This document shows positions 48,306 through 60,995 of a stretch of 64,000 bases of DNA, piece by piece. The translations under genes and the position numbers were made by a program. Source of the DNA: Gyromitra esculenta. Its lineage: Eukaryota; Ascomycota; Pezizomycetes; Pezizales; Discinaceae. Positions within the stretch are counted from its first letter, which is position 1, and each line of letters opens with the position of its first letter. The stretch spans positions 3,534,001-3,598,000 of the forward strand of contig JBCAML010000003.1 of the NCBI GenBank assembly GCA_038503075.1. Direction: 5' to 3'. The notes beneath the pieces were generated by a model. That model was not told where the DNA came from, ran no database searches, and worked only from the letters and a program-made list of their open reading frames with translations.

Positions 48306-51300
48306 ATGCTGACCCGATCAACAGCTAACCTCCATCTCCACCCGCACCCTCCCCCAAACTCCCAGTCGAAATTGGCATCTGTTCCTCCTGGCGCCTTTCC
48401 GACTTTCACTAGTATTTCCAGCAGCGGTTCAGACTTTGCCCGGACAATTACACTAACACCGGAAACACCTACCCAGCCGATCGGTAGGAGCAGCAGAAAC
48501 ACAGCCAAGGGTTTGGTTGCGGATCGAAATAATGGTTTCTTCGAGTCAGCTGTGATGAGCCGAGCACATGCTGTAGTACGGTTGGTGCTGGAGCCGACAA
48601 GAAAGGTGAGAAAAACAGTTCACTTATAGTGTTCCTGGTAGTTTGTTGGCTCGCGTAAAAAGATCTTGCTTCCCTAAATTCGAAATCTATCTATATTTTT
48701 AATCTATCTACCACACTGTTTTTTTTGTTTTCGTGTGAGCAAGACCTTACGATAATGTATGCCCGTAGTTTGCTTTGCTAGTGTGTGTTATTTGGGGAGT
48801 TTGTTCTGGTTGTTTCTTTTCCAACCACACTAAAAATACCCCATTGGAGCAGCTAGCTCTGCTGATCAATTCTTTCCACCTTTTACTGAGCTCCCCTACC
48901 AAACACCTTTTCACTTTTTCCAATTTTTTTTATTGCTTTGGCGTCTCAGTAGCTTACAATTCTTAACCAGATTATTATTAAAGACGCCAAATCCATGCAC
49001 GGCACCTTCGTCAACGGGCTACAACTACGGGAAGACGAAACTGCGGAGCTCCTCCAAGGCACTGAGGTTACATTTGGTTGTGAGGTCACAAGAGGCGACG
49101 AAGTTTTTCCACCAAAGACGTTCCGCTGCGAGGTTGAGTGGGAAGATATGAGGTATGCTTGATGCTTCATATTACATTTTCTGTTAAATGAGTGCTTAAT
49201 TGTTCTTGCAGCCTACCAAAGGTTTCCGGCTTTAGTTTGTCCGATAAAAATAAGAACCGCGGTGGTTACGGGGTGACTGCCGAAGATCTCACGTACGGCT
49301 CAGGAGAAGAGTTTGATGACGAAGAGGAAGATGAGGAAGAGGAAGAGGAAGAGGAGCAAGACGTGGATATGTCTTACTTGGATCTCCCAGATGAAGATAA
49401 AGCTTCCTCCTCTGGTGAATCGTCTCCACCTAGCTCAACTACTAGCTCTCCAACCATCCAGACCATCAAGCCAGCATATGTTGGGGCATCTACCTCAAAA
49501 ATATCGTATATTATGGACGACGATGTTCCAATCAGCCATGAGCGTAGTACAAAAGATCTATCGGTTCAGGCGCTGACGAAAAATGTTGAGCGTATGGAAC
49601 AGCTTAAGAAGAAGATTAGTGAGAGTATCACAGCTGCAAGAGAGAAAGATCTTCTTACAAACTCTGAGTTTGTGAATATGCAGCCAGGCGGGGACCCAGC
49701 TAGACCTGGGGTTACGATCGGAAGTTTGATGAACAAGGCTCTTGACCCTAATCCCCGTGAAGAAAGCGATAAAGATAGAAGTTCGGGTAAGCGGAGCACC
49801 AGGAAACCTTTGCCTGAGTGCGATTTCTATATTTATGATGATCTGACACTTGAAGACGATGAAGTCGAGGTTATTCCAAAAGAGAAATTCCAAGCTGCCG
49901 CAAAATCGTCTTCCGAATCGAGATCAAAACAGCCCATTGTCATAGACGACGATGAAGACGAGCTGTTTTCAGAGGAAGACGAAATGGACGAATGTATTGA
50001 TACGGAAGAGGAAGAACAGGATGAGGAAGATGAGGAAGAAGCATCGTCAGATGATGAGGAGCGGATGGAGAAAGATTTCGAGATGAAGGATAAGGAGAAC
50101 ATTCCTGCTGAAAGCCCCATCGCACACGAAGAGGCTACAAACACTGTCTTACAATCAGAATCGATGCCCATGTCGCCCCCTGACATTATGAGCTCTAAGA
50201 CTCCTGTCACTCACCTTGATGCATTTTTGGGACCACCACCGCCACCTAAGCCGAATTTTAGATCATCTATTGAGGAACTGACACATGCCGCTGTTGCTGC
50301 TATGCAGCAAGCACCTACACCTCCTCCATCTGCGACTCTTCCACCACTTTCGAAACTCCATCGTGAAACTATCATCAAGAAAACTGCTTCTGGGGCATCG
50401 CACATCCATTGGCTAGGCGACAATGCTACCCCTATCCCTAAAAACATTTCGTTTCCAGCAACTTACTCTGATCTTCAACACATAGGAATTGGAAGTATGG
50501 AACAGAAGAAGGAATACTTTGCCGCGCGAGAATTCAACAGATCTAGGGATGACCGGGTTTACAGAACCCAAGATGACTCGAATATTCCTTGCCCTCCAAA
50601 GTCGCCTGCACCACTACCATACATCGTTAACGGTAGGCCATGGGTGCATGGATCTAACAGTAACGAGCCTCCGAAGGAAGCCCCTGGGTTGTTCCCGAAT
50701 ATTATGGAATCAGAGAAAGCGGAACCTGCTGTCTCCTTAATGAGGACCGATAAAGGAAATATGCCATCTCCGCCACCAACTGTGTCTTCCCAAGCGAAAA
50801 GGCTTCTAGAAGATGCTGTTGCTGATGGAGAGAAATTTAAAGTTTGTCCTGAGAAGTGTTGGTGGCCAAATACGGGAGAGGAAGCCGAATTTGAGATCGA
50901 AGAGGATGTCGAAGTGCAATGGGATGACGATGTTCCAAACGACGAGGATGGAGAATACGACGAAGAAGAGGACGAAGAACAAAACAAAGGAGTTGAAGAA
51001 GAGGAAGAAGAAGATATCACGAACCTCGAGTTTGAGTACGAAGAAGAGTACGAGGATGAGTTGGAATGTGAAATTGCGGATGATCAGCAAGATGATGACA
51101 TACCCACTGATGTGAGCGAATACGGTAGCAGTACAATTGGGATGGATCAGGCTAACGACGATACCTCGGCCTTGCGGTCTCAGGGAATCTTTGCCGCCTC
51201 ATCTGCAGGCTCATCTTCCGATAACTGTCACTTTGTAAGGACCAGCGTGTCTGAGGCTGGCAAGAGCGATTTCACCAAATCTCGTGGATTCTCTATCAGT

Positions 51301-51945
51301 AACCTCGTGAATGAGAATACTGTTACCCCTCCACGGCCTCAACTAGCGGTAACCGGTACCTTCTATCCACCTCGTCCTTTCATTAGTCTTCCTTGTAGAC
51401 CCGTATGTCAAGTTGGACATCCTTCTACTTCTAACCCTATAGCCAATGCCCCTACAAGCCCGGTCTCCCAATCTAAGGAGAAGTTTATGGCAGATCTTCT
51501 CAACCCTTCTTCTCCAGCAGCAGGATGCAAACGCAAACATGAAGATATATCTAATGCCCTTCCAGAGGAGGTGCTAGAAACTAGGCGCACTGGTTTCCTT
51601 GAGTCCTTCGACCCCGAAAATATGGATGAGACCGATGATGATCTCGAGCCCCAAGGAGAAGATGAACAGAAAAATGAGGATCTACTTATTCCAGAGTTGT
51701 CCAATGATCTTGCCGAGCTGGCGATGGAAACTTGTGCTACCACGACCAACACTGCAGTTCAAGTCTCTGAAGTAAGCATTGTCAAGGCTGAGGGCAAGGG
51801 CGAGGACGAGCCTGCAAAGAAGAAGACGAAAACTTGCAACAGCGGTGGTCAGATTGCAAAATATGCTGCTACTGCTTTAGCTGGTGCCATAGTAGGGAGT
51901 GTTGGCATGTTTGCAGCTTTGGTTGCAACTGCTCCAGCACCATAA
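48306..51945 (+). CDS. FHA-domain acidic protein, predicted tail-anchored
   Basis: 1071 residues in three exons: 48306-48605, 48971-49152 and 49212-51945, in frame; the first intron is long (365 nt). The FHA phosphothreonine-binding domain spans about residues 55-150 and keeps the key residues: PIGRSSRNTA (GRS), ESAVMSRAHAVVRL (SRxH) and, across the first intron, IIIKDAKSMHGTFVNGLQLR (NG). The middle is disordered and very acidic, with Glu/Asp runs encoded at 49313-49365, 49976-50050 and 50900-51010. A short CPEKCWW-containing patch lies between acidic blocks. The C-terminus, AATALAGAIVGSVGMFAALVA, is a hydrophobic helix with only a few residues after it, so a tail anchor in an internal membrane is likely. 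FHA plus tail anchor recalls SLMAP/Far9-Far10/PRO45 of the STRIPAK complex, but I see no coiled coil and so do not assign it. Translation could begin slightly upstream. Confidence 0.88.
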
Positions 51946-53191
51946 TTTTTTTCAGACGACATTCCTTATTCTCTCTTTCTCTCTCTCTTTTTAGGTGGCT
52001 TTCTGATTCTATGTCTTATCGTTCTATCTTCCCTTCTATGCATCCTTTCATTTCTATATTTCTTTTATCAGCTTTTCCCTTCTAAACTCCCAGCTCACAA
52101 GAGTCTTAGTTAGGATCTTTTTCATTTGTGATGATCGTGTAAAGTGGGATTCTTGCTGTCCCCAACTGCATTTTCAGCAGCCAGCGGCGAGGTCAACGGT
52201 TTTCTTCCCTGTTTTTTTGTTAGTTTGCTGGTGTATCTGGTTTTTTTTTGCTTATGTTTTTACTTTCCTTTATCTTCTTTTATTCTGGATACGGTGACCA
52301 TGGATTAGGATAAATTGGACTAAATATATCGGGTCGATAAGTTAGTGCACGGCTCGAGGGTTGGGGGGAGGGGGAGAGGTTCGAGTCAGCATTATTTTTC
52401 CTTGAGTTCTTTTTGTCCGGAATGTACATGGAAGGGTCTAAGGGAATCGGTTCTGAGGGAATAAGGCTTACTTAGCGGTGGAGAATGATACTGGGTTGGG
52501 TGGGTTGGGTGGGTTGGAGCCTATCTTTACGTCTGTTTTGTCTTTACGTTTGGAATCTTATCATCAGTCCTTTCATGTTGAGTGACTTGTGATGAACTAC
52601 GGGAACCAATAAATCTGCCATAATTCCTAAAAACATATTTTTGAAACAATTACAGTGTATGTTGATGTTTTTCGCCAAAGCTTGCTCTACGCCGTGAACC
52701 ATGACCACAGATATAGTAGGGGCCAACACGAACTATAGTTATGCTAAATAAAAAAATAAACAATTCCCTAAACACCGTTTATCACTCACCCTGCAACCAG
52801 AATTGAAATACCAGCTAAGACCGACCAACGAACATACATTGCTGTTTTAATTCCAAAAAAACTTCCTAGCTTCCTGTAGGAAAAAAAATAATGGAACTCG
52901 CCAGGATATCGGTAGACTTGTTATTCTTGCAAAAACGGAGTTCTGGAAAGCCTGTTTGCATTGTATGATGTACCAGGGCTAACTAACTAGTCAATAGAAG
53001 CAAACAAGACATTTGAAGTTCCGATTCCCGTGTGAGAGGCAGTGATTAACCGCGGTTGTTATCGATAGGGCCTAGTCCGAATACCCCACACCCTCGCCGA
53101 CCAGGGGTATTTACTGAACCTCATCTCGTCATTTCGCGATTTCATTCTTCACGATTTCCACCTCCAAACTCTAGCAATTCTTTTTTTCAAG
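51946..53191. other. Intergenic, contains G-quadruplex-type motif
   Basis: About 1.25 kb between two plus-strand genes. T-rich directly after the FHA gene stop, then a G-rich patch (52356-52380) and the motif at 52493-52517. No coding features. Confidence 0.6.
52493..52517 (+). repeat. Tandem GGGTTGGGT units, G-quadruplex candidate
   Basis: Five runs of GGG separated by loops of one or two T, which fits the strict G3N1-7 quadruplex rule. It is also a short tandem repeat (period about 9). Confidence 0.8.
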
Positions 53192-54243
53192 ATGATCCGA
53201 CAACCAGCAGGTAGCCTTAGTGCTCTACAACTTGACGTCAGCGTATCAACGTATACGATTGCCGGCATATCGGTTCACGTGTATGGACTCGAGCAACTCC
53301 CGAAAAACGAGGGAGGGGACAAAATGAATGTATCATGTCTATACCTTTTGAACCCTAGACTCAACGATCATACGTATATGACGGGAATAGCGAAGACGAC
53401 CCTGGAAGATCATTACAATTCTAAACACGTAGCGAGAAGGGGTTTAATTTGCGTGGCTTTCGATCAACGAAACCACGGAGAACGGGAGGTGCGTTTTGAG
53501 GTCACGGTTATATTGACTTTTTAGCTAATGATTGGTTCGTACGATAGGTTAAAAGGCTGGCGAATCTGGATTGGCGAAGTGCAAATCCGACCCATGCACC
53601 AGACATGTTCTCGATCTACCATGGAACTCAAGTCGACCTGTCGATGATAATTTCGTACCTGCCAGCATACGTTTTTCCGACACACCACTCACAGTATACT
53701 TTGAACCAACATATTGTTGCTGGAGTCTCTCTAGGCGGCCATTCAGCTTATCTGGTTCTACTTCATGAGCCACGAATTACCGCCGGCGTCGTTGTGATCG
53801 GATGTCCAGACTATGTTCAGTTAATGCAGCGTCGTGCTGAAAAATCTGGGTTAGAGTGTGGAGAACATGGGCTATTTAGATCCAAGGAGTTCCCAGAGAA
53901 TCTCCTAGGTGTAGTTAGCGAGCTCGATCCAGCAGCGATTGGGATTAATGAGATCATAGAGAGAAGATTGCTGAACGGGAAGAAGATTTTAACACTGTCC
54001 GGAGGAGCGGACAAATTGGTGCCCTATGCCTGCGGGGAGCCATTTCTGAGTAGTCTAAAAGAGGCTTATTCAACTGGTACGCTTGAAGGCGAACTGATAG
54101 ATGTAGTATATCCTGGAGTTGGCCATGAGTGCACTCCAGAGATGGTTAGGGATCTGAGCAAGTTTGTGAACCGATGTGTCGAGGAAGCGGGCGGGACAGA
54201 TCGTCGCGATGAAGTTGGGGTGAAAACTACCTCTGTGTTGTAA
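53192..54243 (+). CDS. Alpha/beta hydrolase
   Basis: 330 residues in two exons, 53192-53488 and 53548-54243, joined in phase 0. The fold is shown by CVAFDQRNHGERE (strand plus turn before the second helix), the nucleophile elbow AGVSLGGHSAYLVLL (Ser near 160), an acid candidate in LSGGADKLVPY (Asp near 254) and the histidine in YPGVGHECTPEMV (near 292). The N-terminal strand TYTIAGISVHVYG has no signal peptide, so the protein is probably cytosolic. The gene converges on the JEN1-type transporter, with about 190 bases between stops. Substrate unknown; family members include esterases, lipases and peptidases. Confidence 0.88.
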
Positions 54244-54433
54244 ACCGAGGCTGTTTGCATGTATATACCCGATCAAAGGTCACTTTCACAGGTACAGCGT
54301 TCGGCTACATCTAAACGACTTTTTATACGCAAAATTTTGATATACATTCTGTCTCACGAATCATTACACCGGTATCATTCCAGGCCCCACATCAGACAAT
54401 TTGACTGGACCAAATAAAGCGCGACTTTTAGGC

Positions 54434-56258
54434 TTACTTTTTAGCATCCAATGGGGACTGGTCACGGGTGCCAATGGTCTCAACATGGCCACTCGCCTCA
54501 GTTGGCTTCTCGCCCAACTCAAACCCTTCAACATCCCTCAACTTGTCCTCATACGCCGACTGGTTTGCCCCAGCTGCTGCTGCAAGCTCGAAGTGACTCC
54601 CGCGCTGCTCGTGGCCACACGCGATCCAAATACAGAGCAGGACAAAAATGACCGACATCATAGCGGCTTGAGTGCTGCCATAGTCTGGCCGCTCCTCACC
54701 ATGCACGTAAATAATCAATCTCTCGGAAATGGCAGAAGATATTTGAGCGGCAGGAGCGGAGATCATGTTGCCGAGCTGGTAAGCGATGCCCGGAAATGAA
54801 GAACGGAACTGAGGAGGTGCAAGCTCCTGAAGATGGATTGGAACAACACCCCAAGCGCCTTGAACCATAAATTGGATGAGGAAGGCACCAGCAGTGAGGG
54901 TGCCCCAACTGGATGGAAGTACCCACATAGGGATCAGAGCTGCACCACAGACTGTGGCAACCATGATTGTTGCACGTCGACCGAAGAACTGAGAATAGTA
55001 GCCACAGACCTAAATGACGCAAGATTGTGTCAGTAATGCCTAGAGTAGGGCAAATTTTTAGAAGGGTAGTTTTACCGTCCCACCAACGAGAGCGCCAGTT
55101 TTCGCAATAATAGTTGCCTTAGAGGACATCTGAGGGCTAAATCCTTTGGTCTGCTGCATGTAGGTTGGATACATATCCTGCGAGGTGTGCGACATGAAGT
55201 TGAATAACGCTTTTGAAAGAGCACCCTATTAGTCGCAGAATATCTAGGGGGTTTTGTTAAAAAGAAGTCTGTTCATACCCATCATAATAATGGCGTAAAG
55301 AGCTCTCTTCCAGTACTCCCTCATAATCTTCTTTCCGTCTGCCCAGAAGAGCTTTACTTTTTGCCTTCCTTGTGCACCTTCACCATTACGCTTTTGCTCA
55401 ATGAACTGTCTTGATTCGGGGAAGCAGAAACGCGCGAGAGCCACAGCCATTGTAAGCCCAGCACCAATGTAAAACAGTATCTTCCAGCTATGTGGGGAGC
55501 CAGGAACCAGGTAAAGGTTGAAAACGGCTGCAATCAAATACCCAAGGGCATATCCTTGCTGCAGAATTCCAGAAAAAAGACCTCTTGCTTCCATAGGCAT
55601 ATCTAGCAAGTTTTACAAGTATTAGTAAAATGTACTTATCTCAAAGAGCCCATCACGAGTAACAGGGCGTACTTTCGAGACCCATTGATGCTGCAAGACC
55701 CCAAATACCGCCCATCCCAATCCCAAAGAGTGCTCGAACTCCCAGAAAGTCTGAAAAGGTCTTGCAGAATGCCGTAGCTAGCTGCAAACCGGCGATGATC
55801 ACCAAGTTGATAATCATAGGATATTTACGTCCGTAGAGATCTCCAGCAATTCCAAAAATTGCTGCTCCCACGGAGCGGAAAAGAAGGGTGAGTGTGATCG
55901 ACGTTGCAATGTGTTCACGATGTTGGCCGTAGTACTCAGCCAATCTAGAGATGGAGAGTGAAACTGTATGGAAGTCATAACCATCCATAGTCCATGCCAT
56001 CTAAGTATGCATTGCTAGTATCAGTATTCATGTATGAAGAAAAATATCTAGAAACGATTTACGAACCCAGCCGACAAAAAAGAACAAGTAGTTCGAGAAT
56101 GTCGGTCGACAGAGAGTCTTGATTGGATTCTCGACTTTTGTCCGTGGAAGCTTTCCATAGACAGTTTCGCCATTCTCGTTGATATAACTACCCTCTCCGG
56201 TCGTCCATATCTCTTTAAAATGTTTCCATATCTTCGATGATCGTGAAGGTTCCGCCAT
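54434..56258 (-). CDS. JEN1: JEN1-type monocarboxylate/proton symporter (MFS)
   Basis: 517 residues in five exons: 56067-56258, 55673-56000, 55279-55602, 55076-55209 and 54434-55009, all in frame. Predicted plasma-membrane importer of lactate, pyruvate or related acids. The Jen signature N-x-x-(S/T)-H-x-(S/T)-Q-D-x-x-x-T is present as NFMSHTSQDMYPT (about residues 285-297), built by the splice at 55279/55209. Other characteristic parts are the WMAWTMDGYDFHTVSLSISR opening helix, GDLYGRKYPMIINL between helices 2 and 3, and GAWGVVPIHLQELAPPQFRS with FPGIAYQLGN towards the end. The cytoplasmic C-terminus is hydrophilic, with candidate ubiquitination lysines. Orthologues are usually repressed by glucose and induced by poor carbon sources; nothing in this promoter was assigned to that. 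Confidence 0.95.
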
Positions 56259-59200
56259 AATAAGGATATGAATATTGATATTTTTCCTCTGATGAGGGAG
56301 AGAGAAGAAAAGGCAGGGCAAGAAGAGGTATTCCGGTTGGAACGGACAAGAGATGCTTGTTGTAGTCTGCTACCACTATAGACTGAAACCATAAGTCTAT
56401 CTGGGTGGCCAACGGTTTCTTATAGTTTCCTCGAAGCTAAATACTCTAGTTACGAGGTGCGGAGGGCCGAAAACATGCCCCCCGCAATCTCCACAATTTT
56501 CCTCCCCATATAGAAGGTACCAAAAAAGATAATTCGTTTCTCCACAATCACGAAAGGTCGGGCAATTCCCCGCATCCCACTAGCCACTTTCAAGGTCAGA
56601 GTAAACAGGGCAGAAAAATAAATAAAAGAAAACTGGGAAAGTAAGACTTCGGTTCAAGGTAGTTCTGTGGTACGTTTCCGTCACCGTCGTATTGGGTGTG
56701 GTTGCTTACTTGCTTAACCGTGCCCAGCTCTCGGAACTCGCACCGGAAATGTATGCTCTCCGAAACCCGTATAGGCCAAGACACGAATTAAGGATATCAT
56801 TGAGGCCTATTGGCTTCTTTGATTCCTTCGATAATTTTTTTCTTTCATAAAGCTGTCCTACCAAGCGTAGTTGGATGGGTCCAGATTTATCTGGTTGCAA
56901 ATTGAGTTCCACGCCTGATCTAGCTAAGCTATAGATATCTTATTGACTAAGAAAGTAGTCTAGAGAGGCTGCCAATGGACACCAGAAAAGTTAATCAAGA
57001 GTCCTGGATTCTGAGGTTTGAGTACAGCACTCGATAATTAGTAACCCCAACTTATTGAAAAATCAAGGATTATTTTTCCTACCTCTTATATTAGGGCCTT
57101 GTAGCTGCATTCAGTTCCAAGCACCAGATATCTAGGATCACTATCGAATGGACAGCTCTCTTTGTAGAATATAGCACACGAACCAATCACCAGATAAAAC
57201 GAGTGTAGTCAGCATCATGTACGTATCGCTTGTAGCAAGCTTATCCGATAGAGAGGGTAAAAAACGCGCTGATGATCGTGTGATGATGGGTCTTGGTGTT
57301 TTTTTTTCTCGGCGCGGGGTTTCTCGGGATGGCTGGCTAAGATTATACGTGACCAGCTGCACCTCTGGGTCTCATACTTTGGGTGAGGTTGAGTTTAAGC
57401 TTATACGTAAGTTACCTGCTAGTCTAGGGTGGTGTAGATCTCTGCTGACCTAGGAATAACTGCTGCAGGGTACGGTGTGGGAGATACTCTAAAATGTTGC
57501 TGTTGGTCAAGAGTACCGTTGCCGAGGTGCATAGCATATTATGCCAATAAAAACACCAAGCCGCCAAGAATTTGAAGATACATCTGAGCTATATTTTTAT
57601 ACTGATACAGTAATATCAGTTATAGGACCTCAAGTCTACATGTACCTTTGAGTATCTGGAGGTATACGTTCGTCCTTAAGAAAACCCCTACAACTTAAGA
57701 GCCAAGAGCCTGAGAATAAAAATATGCTCACTGTATCAGAAGGCATTCCATTAATTATAACTATCGAACTACATATATAATTTTGCAATTTAGAAGCGCT
57801 GCGTTGCATTATTGTTGATTCAGGTTGATATGAAGCTTGGCGCAATGGCATGACCGGGCGAAAGGCTCAATCTTTCACCGCTCGTTCTTGGAAATAACGC
57901 CCATATGATGTCGCTTGGGCCTTGAAGGTGCGCGTAAATATAAGACGCCATGTGTCGAGTGAATAAGCCTTAATATATCTTATTGGTTCCTCATTTGCTC
58001 CCCACGCCTATGCCAAAAACATACGACGGACTTCTTTCCGAGTTTCTCGGTGTGGTTTTCAAGTTGATGTACTATAAAGGGCTTGGTCGGGAAATCTCGG
58101 GACACAAAATAACCTTCAACCTTAAATTTTTGGAGGAATGACAGTTCTGGAGCCGAAACTCGACTAACGGGGGAGGCCCCGTGTGAACCTGGTTGTGGTC
58201 TCGCCAACCAAGCATATCTGCAGATTGATCCACACCACTGGAAGCAGGTGTTAAGAATCTGGGGTAGGAACATTGCTGATGCCCGGTCTTGGTTCTGTCA
58301 CTCGTGGTACTACAGCTTGCATCTAGTAACAAATCCAAAAGGTACGGGCGGGTATCGTGAATCCTACTCAAAACAGTACATATATAATGCTATGACACAT
58401 ATTAGATACTACGGTTATTACAGCCATGTTATTGTATATCTCTGCTTCCTTTCCAATTCAGGGCCTCTGCTCTCTCTGGTGTTATAGCATATGTATTATT
58501 ATATCTCAAAGCATTAAATTCTGGACCAAGTCCCAAAAATCTCTCAAATAGAGCTTTCTGCATCCAGAATATTTTTATTAGACACGATACATCCACAAAA
58601 ACACCACCCGATACGCAGAACCCAGCGGTTGTAATAACCCAGCGGTATGCAGAAATGGCATAACCAACCCATCCCTGATCCGATTTATCCCGGATAGCGA
58701 CGTGATCTTGAAGGAATCCAGGCATTCGGAGCCGCTCGGTAAATATCGGTTTGATGACAATTCGTGGCGCATAACGTACCTCTTGTTCTCATGAACGAAT
58801 CGATCGGCCATTGTTAGCCACGCTATCTAATTAGAGTAGAAGGCATCTGCCAACCGCCAGTTCTGTCGATTTTAATCTAAACGATGGCGCTAAGAAATGC
58901 CAGTCCTATCGATACTGACGGTTGGCAAATAAACTCTATAGATTGGTTGTCTATTTCGTTCTGGAAAACTATCACTACAGTCGGAGAACTGTCCGATGTC
59001 TCTTTATTCAGTGGCGTATTTGCGGGGATCTTGTTATACGAGTGTATGAACAACGTATAGCCAAGCCTTACAGAACAATTGGTAACAATGTAATCGTTAG
59101 CAATAGATGATAGCTGAACTTCGCAGCAAGGTTGTGGGCGATAGGAGTGATGATTAAGACGACTTTTATGATTGCGTAGATACTCGAGTGATAATTCATG

Positions 59201-59777
59201 ATTTTCATATTGAGAATAATATTAGATAGTATAGCTAGACTGAAAGTTAGTGTATTTTTTCTTCACGACGGTAGCAGGGCCGTAAGTGTCTCGGGTAAGG
59301 CCTAGATAAGATGAGGTAATAACGAGGAAAATATGGGGCTAGGACGCAATATATCATCCGCCGAATCAATTAGTATCGCCTATCTTGAGCTACTGCACGC
59401 GTTTGCCACCCAGACATTGATTTTTTGGCATGAGTTTTAGCAGACTATCCCCCAACTTTGGATACATGTAAATATAATCGTAAACCCTAATCACAAACAG
59501 GAACTTCACGTAAGATCTGGAACAAAGCTTGAACTCGAGAAAGTGTCTGTGTTTATCTTTCTTCATGCTAGGCACCGCATCAAATCATCTCAATGCTTTT
59601 ATATAAATACCGAGAAACCAAGTCCGGAAAAAAAAAAGAAAACAAGATATCGGAATTAACGTCACGGACACATTGCTGGCTAAATATTTGGCAAAAGAAC
59701 TCCATAAGGAGGAAAACCATAAGGAGGAGGGGGGGAGTAAGAAGTAGATATATAAGTAACGAATAAAATTAGCAAGC
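56259..59777. other. Gene-poor AT-rich region
   Basis: About 3.5 kb. Frames on the minus strand at 57980-58371 and 58429-58811 have some protein-like composition in more than one frame, as if a gene had been broken by frameshifts, but I recognise no family and cannot build a splice model. TACATGTA palindromes lie at 57637 and 59463. The last few hundred bases before 59778 include the ERV25 3' end. Confidence 0.5.
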
Positions 59778-60640
59778 TTAAATAAGATGCTTTGATCTGT
59801 AACCCACAAAACCATTAGTATTTCTTTAACCGCTTTCTTCGGGAAGTTGAATTGATGAGACTGACCTAAAATAAGCCCTCAGGTAGACAACCTGCCATGC
59901 TCCCAGTCCAACAAGCGTCGCCATGATGGAGAAAGCAAACCACTTGACACGCTCATTCGTCGACTCGTTGGTATCACGAAGTTTCTGTTCGCGCGACCGT
60001 AGGTAATCCATCTGGCCGACAATTTCAGAGACAACCTCTTCAATGCGTCGCAGTTCAATTTCGACAGGCTTCAGTTTCTCAGCAGCTTGAATAGCAGACC
60101 AATCACGGGCATCAGCACCGATATCGACGTCGAGTTCAACTGAGCGAGTGGGTCCATATGGGCGGCCTATTGGACGGAAAGAGGTTAGTTAGCTCACGTG
60201 CTAAGTGTTATCTGAAGAAAGGGGCATAAGACGTACCACTCTGAAGGTTGTTCTCGAAGCATACGTCGAAAGCAGCATTCGCGTGCGAAGTAAAAGCCAT
60301 TCTAGCTTCGCCCACAACGTCCTTAGGCCGACCATATTCATTGCCGACTGCGTCTCTGATCTAAATATCACCCTCGAAAATCAGTCCCTGCGACTCCAAT
60401 CTATCGGCCGTGAGGGGTAGGGTAGCGTACGTGAATGTTGACTTGCTGCCCGTCGCCTTTCTGACCGCTCACGATTGCTGTGACAACCACAAGGGTGTCT
60501 TTGGCGACGAAATTCCTGATGCATCGTTGTCGATGGCCCTGGGGTTCCGCGGCAATGTCAAACTTGAGAGCTGAACCAACGACGCTGAAGAGCGAGACGG
60601 CTAGCACGAATAGTGAGGGTATGCTTTGTGACGGCTGCAT
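59778..60640 (-). CDS. ERV25: ERV25, p24/EMP24-GP25L family COPII cargo receptor
   Basis: 217 residues in four exons: 60431-60640, 60237-60360, 59866-60166 and a 19-nt terminal exon 59778-59796. It has a signal peptide (hydrophobic stretch [19 protein letters not shown]), a GOLD-type lumenal domain with paired cysteines ([14 protein letters not shown]), and a membrane-proximal coiled coil ([20 protein letters not shown]). One transmembrane helix (about 184-205) follows, then a short cytosolic tail. The last tiny exon is required: it turns YLRAYFR into [12 protein letters not shown], the basic/hydrophobic ER-Golgi tail of Erv25. Reading through the last intron would instead add an unrelated [12 protein letters not shown] tail. 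Works with Emp24 in ER-to-Golgi vesicles. Head-to-head with the next gene, about 355 bases between ATGs. Confidence 0.95.
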
Positions 60641-60995
60641 GTTTGGATGGAGGAGAGAACGGAGGGATTGAATTGTTGTTCCTTATGTCTGGTGGTTGTT
60701 TGAGTTATTCTGGTCACAGGAGGCTCTATCGTGAAAAGGAGGTTCAAACTCCGGGATATGTGGTCACTATCAGCTAGAGCTAAAACCCTTGGGCAAGGGC
60801 TATTTGTGGCGCTGTGGCTATGATATAAATGTGGCAGTGAAGCAACAACACCGTTCCAAAGCACGTGAACCGAGCTTAAACGCTCTGTCGCGTCAGTTTG
60901 GATGCTAACAGCTCATCCTCCCTACATCCACCACTGCGTTTCCTGCGTCCTAAACTCAATTTTCGATTGCACGTCCCACTTTGTACCTCACCGCC
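60641..60995. promoter_or_regulatory. Bidirectional promoter, ERV25 / Pex22-like gene
   Basis: 355 bases separate two divergent ATGs, so the promoters must overlap or be shared. A CACGTG E-box (bHLH or Cbf1-type site) is present at about 60861-60866; no other site was assigned. Confidence 0.5.

Noticed and set aside
50559..51020. Ser-rich minus-strand frame of 153 codons
   Set aside because: Antisense shadow of the Glu/Asp-rich coding sequence of the FHA gene (GAA/GAT read backwards gives Ser/Ile-rich frames).
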